Source: Paraspadella gotoi (lineage: Eukaryota > Chaetognatha). Taken from it: a DNA stretch of 64,000 nt. Location of the stretch: NCBI GenBank assembly GCA_051294375.1, contig CM119270.1, positions 9,059,986 through 9,123,985 of the forward strand, read 5' to 3'. The position numbers and the translations under genes were made by a program. The notes beneath the pieces are model-generated. The model saw only the letters and a list, made by a program, of their open reading frames with translations, was not told the origin of the DNA and did no database searches. Shown here piece by piece: positions 36,556-64,000 of the stretch. The first letter of the stretch is position 1; every line of letters begins with the position of its first letter.

Positions 36556-36786
36556 GTAATGAGACGCATAAATATTTATCACTTGTCTTTCTTCGGAGTT
36601 CTGGAATACAAATTACGATCTTCTTTTGAACATTCCAAATCTATTTGTACTAAAACCCTAAACTTTAAATAATTTTTTAAATTTTTTTTAATTAAAAAAA
36701 TATTATTTATAGAAAATTATAATTTGGGTTCAACCAAACAGAAGTAAAACTTATTTTTATCTCTAATTCACTTTCTTTTACCACTG

Positions 36787-37088
<302 letters not shown>

Positions 37089-37308
37089 CCTTTTTGAAAC
37101 GTCTAAGTTTTTTTATGATTTGCAAGAAACTATGACCCTCAGCATCTCTTTCTTTAAACAAAAAACTTCAGATGATTTCGTTTTAAATCCTTTTAATTTT
37201 TTAGTAATTAAACCAATATTTTAGGTAAAATCCTTATCGTCTATCAAACATAAAAATTTAAGCAATTAATAAAAATAATTATAAAAAAGAGCATCACTTC
37301 AACCAAAA

Positions 37309-37483
37309 ATGACGACGACGACGACGACGAAGGAAGGAGCGGTGGAGGCGCCCTCTGACGACCCGAACGTCGTCGCAGAGCTCGCCCCCGCGTCCTCTGG
37401 CGGGACGGCCTCTTCCTTTCTCTATCACATGATGAAGAAGCAAATGGGCGACGCTTTCATATTGGGAAAGGATTGGGCCAAAG
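37309..37483 (+). CDS. DLEC1-like exon 1, duplicate in the left contig
   Basis: Identical in coding sequence to 42194-42368, starting MTTTTTTKEGAVEAP with donor AAAG|GTGGGT. The contig stops about 200 bp later at the N gap, so no further exons follow. It is best read as the overlapping end of the same locus, not as a second gene. Confidence 0.7.
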
Positions 37484-37681
37484 GTGGGTGGGGAATGGGG
37501 AGTGGGGCGAGAGGGCGAGGGGGCGAGGGGGCGGAGAAATGGGGAAAAGGATCGAGGAATTGAGGAGAAAAAGGAGATTGAAAATTGTTAGGGGGCGAAA
37601 TGTTTTATTTGTCAATGAATTAATATTCAAATGAATAAAAGTCCGATGATGAATCTTCACGAAAGTTTCTTCCGACAAATG

Positions 37682-37706
37682 NNNNNNNNNNNNNNNNNNN
37701 NNNNNN
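37682..37706. other. Assembly gap (25 N)
   Basis: 25 unknown bases. Left flank (to 37681) matches 42540-42560; right flank (from 37707) matches 32318 onward. The two contig ends therefore overlap by about 5 kb. Confidence 0.98.
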
Positions 37707-39868
37707 GAAAGACTCGAGTAACTTGTAGAATTTTCGCCGTTTCTGTCTACAAAATTAAGTGAGCGGCCTTTTCAGACGATGTTGAAGCTTGCAATCGTTG
37801 AATAGTCGCGGAGGTCTAAGAGAAGGGCCGTCGCGATGATTGGCGCTAAATAATTTTCAGCGAGGAAGTCGGCGCCTAGTATATTTTGCTTGACGTCGGC
37901 GACTATGAAATTCATAGCTGAATTCCTATTTCCCAGCTGCACAGTCCTCTCCGTTGTTCCATAACAATCTATAGACGTCCCGTTGGCCGCTTGTAGTTTA
38001 ATTTGTGGATCTGGCCCTCCGTTGCGCTGCTGCGCAGTTGGAGGTATTATTGACAGCAAGGCGCCGCCATCTACAAGCCACTTAGTGCGATCCCCGGCGT
38101 CCCTGATGTAGAGCAAATCGTTTGGAACCGGTGATTGTTTCGATGAGTGGGGACGGCGTTCACCGGCGTCGGCCCCCCTGAAGTTTCCCTCGCGCTTTTC
38201 TGGGATTCCTCGTACCTTGCGCACCCCGGGTCGCAAGACCACGCCTCATCGCCAAATTTAATGTGCTTTGCGCAGAGAGTGGTAAGCTTTGGCTTGCTTT
38301 TTCCTTTGGCGCCGGGTTTTGACGTTTTTTGTTGAAGGCGTGTTTGCGTGGATGGCGGTCCGACTGCGTTGACGGCGTCTTCTTCTACCGAGTCGGAATC
38401 GTCGTGATCTTGATCTCTGGCGACGTTGTTGATCATCGAGGAGGTTTGACGGATCTTTAAATTGCCGTCGTTGTCGTAGTGATGATCGGCGAGTTTGCAG
38501 AGCTGACTTGGCGGTCAAATCGTCCGCCTTTTCCTCCAGTTGGCGTCGAATCTCGTTTGGCAGCTCTCTCAGGATTTTCTCCTTCGCACGTCGTCAAGGT
38601 CAAAGTCTTAGTTTTTTCCTCCAGCTGCCGAGGATTTTTGATGGCTTTGAACCGTCGGCGTCGAGAGCGTCGAGAATATTCGCCGCCTGCTGTCGACGCG
38701 TGAGGCCATATTCGCTGCGTAAATACTGGATGAACTCATTCAAGTGCTTTCTGTCGTTTCCCCAAATAGGAATTGATTTATCTTGGGGTCGACGTTGATT
38801 CCTATTTTCGACTCCAGATGAGCAAACTTGCTCTTTGGAGCAACGATTCCGGCGCGCGTATACGCCGCTTCCACACGCTTAATCCAGATCTCGATGTTAC
38901 TCACGTCGAAATCTGGGAGGTCGGGTTTGCGATTGGATGCGCGTTCCAACGCGCGAGTCGCGCCGGCAAGGGCGGCGCGCAGTTCCATATTTTCGTCGCG
39001 AAGATCTTGTCCAGCGGCGCCGCGGTCGCCATGTCGGCGTCCTCGAAGTGTTCCGGCGTTCGTCGCCGGGAATTCGAAATTGGGCGCGGCGTCAGCAAAG
39101 ATGGGTGACGTCGATCGCGATCTTTGTCCTCGTGTCCGAAACCGACCGGAACCTGGAGTCGCGCCGCCTCGCCGCGCCTGCTCCTCTGTGTCGCGTTGGG
39201 CCGAGCGGAGGCGCGAGCGAAGGTCTGGGCCGTTCATCGACTGTGTTGTTGGCTCCGTAGAGGCGTAGTTGAGCGGAAAAAGAAGAAAGAGAGAGAGTGT
39301 GAGCGGATTGAGCGCTTCACTTAATTTCAATATTTCGCTCAATCTTACCTAGGAAAAGGTTGCATTCCGCTGTCCTCTCTCGTTTTGAAGGTTGGTAGGT
39401 TTGTCGTTGGGCTCACCAAGTGTGGCACGGACATTCGAGTTATTTAACGGCGTGATTAAGGTCCGTGACACAATCGTGACGCGTTGCTAAGTGACGTGGC
39501 GACGTAGCTATTAAGCGTAGCGAGTCACGTGACGCAGGGAAAATGGAGTCACTTGTTCAATTAGATTCTTTCTTTTTGATTTGATTTAATACAACACTTT
39601 TGAGTTTATTTCTCTTTTATAAATGTACTTTCTTACATTAGAGAGAATTCAAATAAAAACATAGTTTGTAAATGTTCACTTAACATTTATTAATTTAATA
39701 GGATGAAATCGAATGAGGCAAAGTGATTACAAGTGAGGTTGAGATCCGACTGAACTTGATTTGGTTCACATGTCAAAAGAAAGCGGTCAATTAACAATCA
39801 GATGTGAAACCGCTAGAACTCCGGTGGTCAATTAGTGAACCAAGAGTTAGGTCACTCGAAAGGCCGCA
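37707..39868 (-). mobile_element. Ty3/gypsy element, 5' part only (copy B, cut by the gap)
   Basis: Contains the LTR 39421-39868, gag (about 39342-38100) and the protease segment, ending at the gap. This LTR lacks the nested mariner-type insertion. The gag frame reads from MNGPDLRSRLRSAQRD through PDFDVSNIEIWIKRVEAAYT without a stop (39342-38740), better than copy A. Confidence 0.9.
39421..39868 (-). repeat. Gypsy LTR, copy B (empty site for the mariner insertion)
   Basis: 448 bp, nearly identical to 28302-28749. The sequence CAATTAACAATCAGATG at about 39787-39803 is uninterrupted. Confidence 0.95.
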
Positions 39869-40503
39869 GAAAGACGCTGAAATGGACCCCGGATTTTGTC
39901 AGGAAATTGTAGATGATTAAGTAGGCGGCGTTAAGCAAGGAATCGACGATGGCCAAGAAGTAGTTCAAGTTGCGGCTTTTGGTGACGATGCCGACGTCGT
40001 CGCCGCCGCCGCTCCCGAACAAAAACTCGGGTTGCTTCATCATAACAACGCCGCCAACGACGAGAAAGAGCGCGGCGACTTGGATCTTGGACGGCCAGCG
40101 CCGTCGCAGCCCTGCGCTACACACGGACGTCCATACGACGCTCAAATTGAGGAGCGTGACCGCCTCGCTCGTCGGAAGGCCACGAACGCAGTAGAAATTG
40201 AGAAGGCGACAAATGATCTCCATCAACGGCGCCGCGAGGACGCCGAGGCGGACAAGCAGCGTGGCGTTGGGGCCGAGGAAAGGAGAATGTCGGAAGCGGA
40301 CGGCCAAGGGAAGGGAGATGGCGAAGGAGGAGACGGCGAGGGGAAGGAAGTAGACGGCCACGCTGTAGGGACGCATCGTCTCCAGTAGAGCGATCAAAAG
40401 GTATAAGTAGCTCCAGCAAAGTGGAATAAGGATTAGGGTGGGGAGAGATGGTAGAACCTCCATTAAGACGATTTTTGCTCCAGGGTGAATAAGAAAAAAT
40501 TGA
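39869..40503 (-). pseudogene. SLC35G/EamA-like transporter, exon 2, N-terminal part (copy B)
   Basis: Same exon as 35010-35641. Here the VVGGVVMMKQPEFLFG stretch is in frame, but an extra C in a CCCC run (about 39888-39891) shifts the last residues before the LTR. Each copy is intact where the other is broken, which argues for sequencing or assembly indels. Confidence 0.7.
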
Positions 40504-40594
40504 CTATAGTGTTGAGATTCGCGTCAAGAAAAGGAAACGATGAATTTTTTTAGGAACAAGTTTCTTGAACCAAGCATGTAATAATTGTAATTAC

Positions 40595-40680
40595 CTGTTT
40601 TTCTCGTTGTCGACCTCGATTTTTCCTGCGGCGAGATTTAATACCGGTCGCTGTTTGAATGTCGGTGCCGAGATCAACAT
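40595..40680 (-). CDS. SLC35G/EamA-like transporter, exon 1 (copy B)
   Basis: Same 86-bp exon as 35733-35818 with ATG at 40680, donor after AAACAG, and a 91-bp intron to 40503. Confidence 0.6.
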
Positions 40681-63226
<22,546 letters not shown>

Positions 63227-63398
63227 GTGAGGAGAGTGTGAGGGTGAATGAGTGGTAAGTAATTCGGGTGAGGAAAGGCGGGGAAGGTAGATTATGGGTT
63301 CTTAAGAGAACGACTACATGAGAAGATTGAAGGGAAAAGGAACAGGGAAAGTTTTTGAAAAATACTATCTAGGAAAAAAGTATATCACATAATTGTTG

Positions 63399-63539
63399 CG
63401 ATAATCCTTTCTTTTTCGTTGTTTTTAATTTTGTAATTATTACAACGATTTGATGAAGGCTTGAAGTCAACAAGCCGAAACATGTCCATCTCTTAATAAA
63501 AATAAAAATCGTTGTAATAATTTCAAAACACTTTGCTTT
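63399..63539 (+). mobile_element. 141-bp hammerhead-bearing retroposon with 13-bp target duplication
   Basis: Flanked on both sides by CACATAATTGTTG (63386-63398 and 63540-63552). The mariner copy at 13.3 kb has no insert here. The insert holds a hammerhead-like core (63450-63487) and flanking arms TAATTATTACAACGATT and AATCGTTGTAATAATT that can pair as stem I. Confidence 0.75.
63450..63487 (+). ncRNA. Hammerhead-ribozyme-like motif, best copy
   Basis: TTTGATGA, stem II GGCTTG paired with CAAGCC, then GAAACATGTC. This matches the type I hammerhead order: conserved box, stem II, GAAA, a very short stem III (ACATGT is self-complementary), and GUC cleavage triplet. Only the first C of CTGATGA is changed to T. 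Hammerheads with minimal stem III are known from Penelope-like elements and retrozymes. Assignment is by pattern; activity is untested. Confidence 0.55.
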
Positions 63540-64000
63540 CACATAATTGTTGAAAAGTTTATTTATTCAATAAAAAATATACCAAATATGGGTAAAACAT
63601 TTTAAATATTTGGTATTCCTTCCTTTGGCATCAACTACTGCCTGCATTTGTCTGGGTATGACGGTAAAATGTTTTTTCACACCTTTAATGCGATTCTTTT
63701 CAACCTATCCAACGATATTGCGCTTTTTTCCTTCTTTTTTAAAAGCTAAAAGGGCACTTTTATGAACATAAAAAGGTGCTATGCCAAATTGTTTAAAAAA
63801 TTTGAGGTATGTAGAAATGTTTTATTGCCTGTAATTTCAAAATGATTTAAGCTACAAAAAATTGGAAGGAAATTCAGTGTAGATTTGAAAATATTCTGAT
63901 TTTTTATTAAGTTTCAAAAGTTTTTGAGTAGATATCCTCTACTAAAAATGTAATATACTTTTTTCCTAGATGGTTCACGAAGGTATCCGTTGTTGTTTAT

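Larger units (their letters stand above)
63365..63972 (+). mobile_element. Mariner/Tc1-type element, copy 3, with nested insertion
   Basis: The left TIR CTATCTAGGAAAAAAGTATA is preceded by TA. The right end ATATACTTTTTTCCTAGATG is mutated at the last bases and the right TA is lost. Interior homology to 13329-13887 includes TTTATTTATTCAATAAAAA and ATGGGTAAAACATT. A 141-bp insertion (63399-63539) lies 34 bp inside the left end. Placed after the last visible DLEC1 exon. Confidence 0.8.

Noticed and set aside
37309-37483. A second DLEC1-like gene
   Set aside because: Only exon 1 is present, the contig ends 200 bp later, and all flanking intergenic sequence is also duplicated, which fits an unmerged overlap.

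Overview
This is nuclear DNA from an intron-rich invertebrate animal. The evidence is multi-exon genes with phase-consistent GT-AG (and some GC-AG) introns, two animal-type protein families (calexcitin/sarcoplasmic Ca2+-binding protein and the axonemal protein DLEC1), a Ty3/gypsy element with an arthropod/protostome-style Gag, TA-flanked mariner-type elements, and very dense (GA)n/(CT)n microsatellites. A protostome (arthropod or lophotrochozoan) is my best guess; the species cannot be fixed from this sequence. Most long open frames here are only read-through of microsatellites (Ser-Leu or Arg-Glu strings), so genes were built from exon-level homology and splice-phase bookkeeping.

Layout. (1) 1-9.4 kb: the last four exons of a calexcitin-like EF-hand protein (+ strand, stop at 9338), with minisatellites and microsatellites in its introns. 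(2) 9.4-27.9 kb: gene-poor, repeat-rich DNA holding a gypsy 3' remnant (10.7-11.3 kb), a mariner-type element (13.3-13.9 kb), three copies of a Helentron/DINE-like family carrying internal minisatellites, a small MITE and a few weak orphan exon candidates. (3) 27.9-35.8 kb (- strand): an SLC35G/EamA-type transporter whose coding sequence is split by an almost complete Ty3/gypsy element (28.30-35.01 kb); one LTR carries a nested mariner-type insertion. (4) 37.68-37.71 kb: a 25-N gap. The sequence on its right (37.7-42.56 kb) repeats the sequence on its left (32.3-37.68 kb), so this looks like two overlapping contigs or haplotypes that were never merged. (5) 42.2-63.2 kb (+ strand): one large gene of at least 36 exons, about 2,500 residues within the window, encoding a DLEC1 (CFAP81)-like ciliary protein with several ASH/PapD-like domains. 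It probably runs past the right edge.

The transporter and DLEC1 genes are divergent, their start codons about 1.5 kb apart across a (CT)n-rich interval. Several one-base indels break otherwise clear frames (two transporter copies broken at different places, DLEC1 exons 21 and 32), which points to residual sequencing error.

The most interesting material is mobile: short elements with hammerhead-ribozyme-like cores and co-varying stem II (20.1, 36.2/41.1, 42.7 and 63.45 kb), one of them a 141-bp insertion with a 13-bp target duplication; a Helentron-like family with a terminal hairpin and swappable minisatellite cores; and a 1.6-kb foldback element with LTR-like arms inside a DLEC1 intron.
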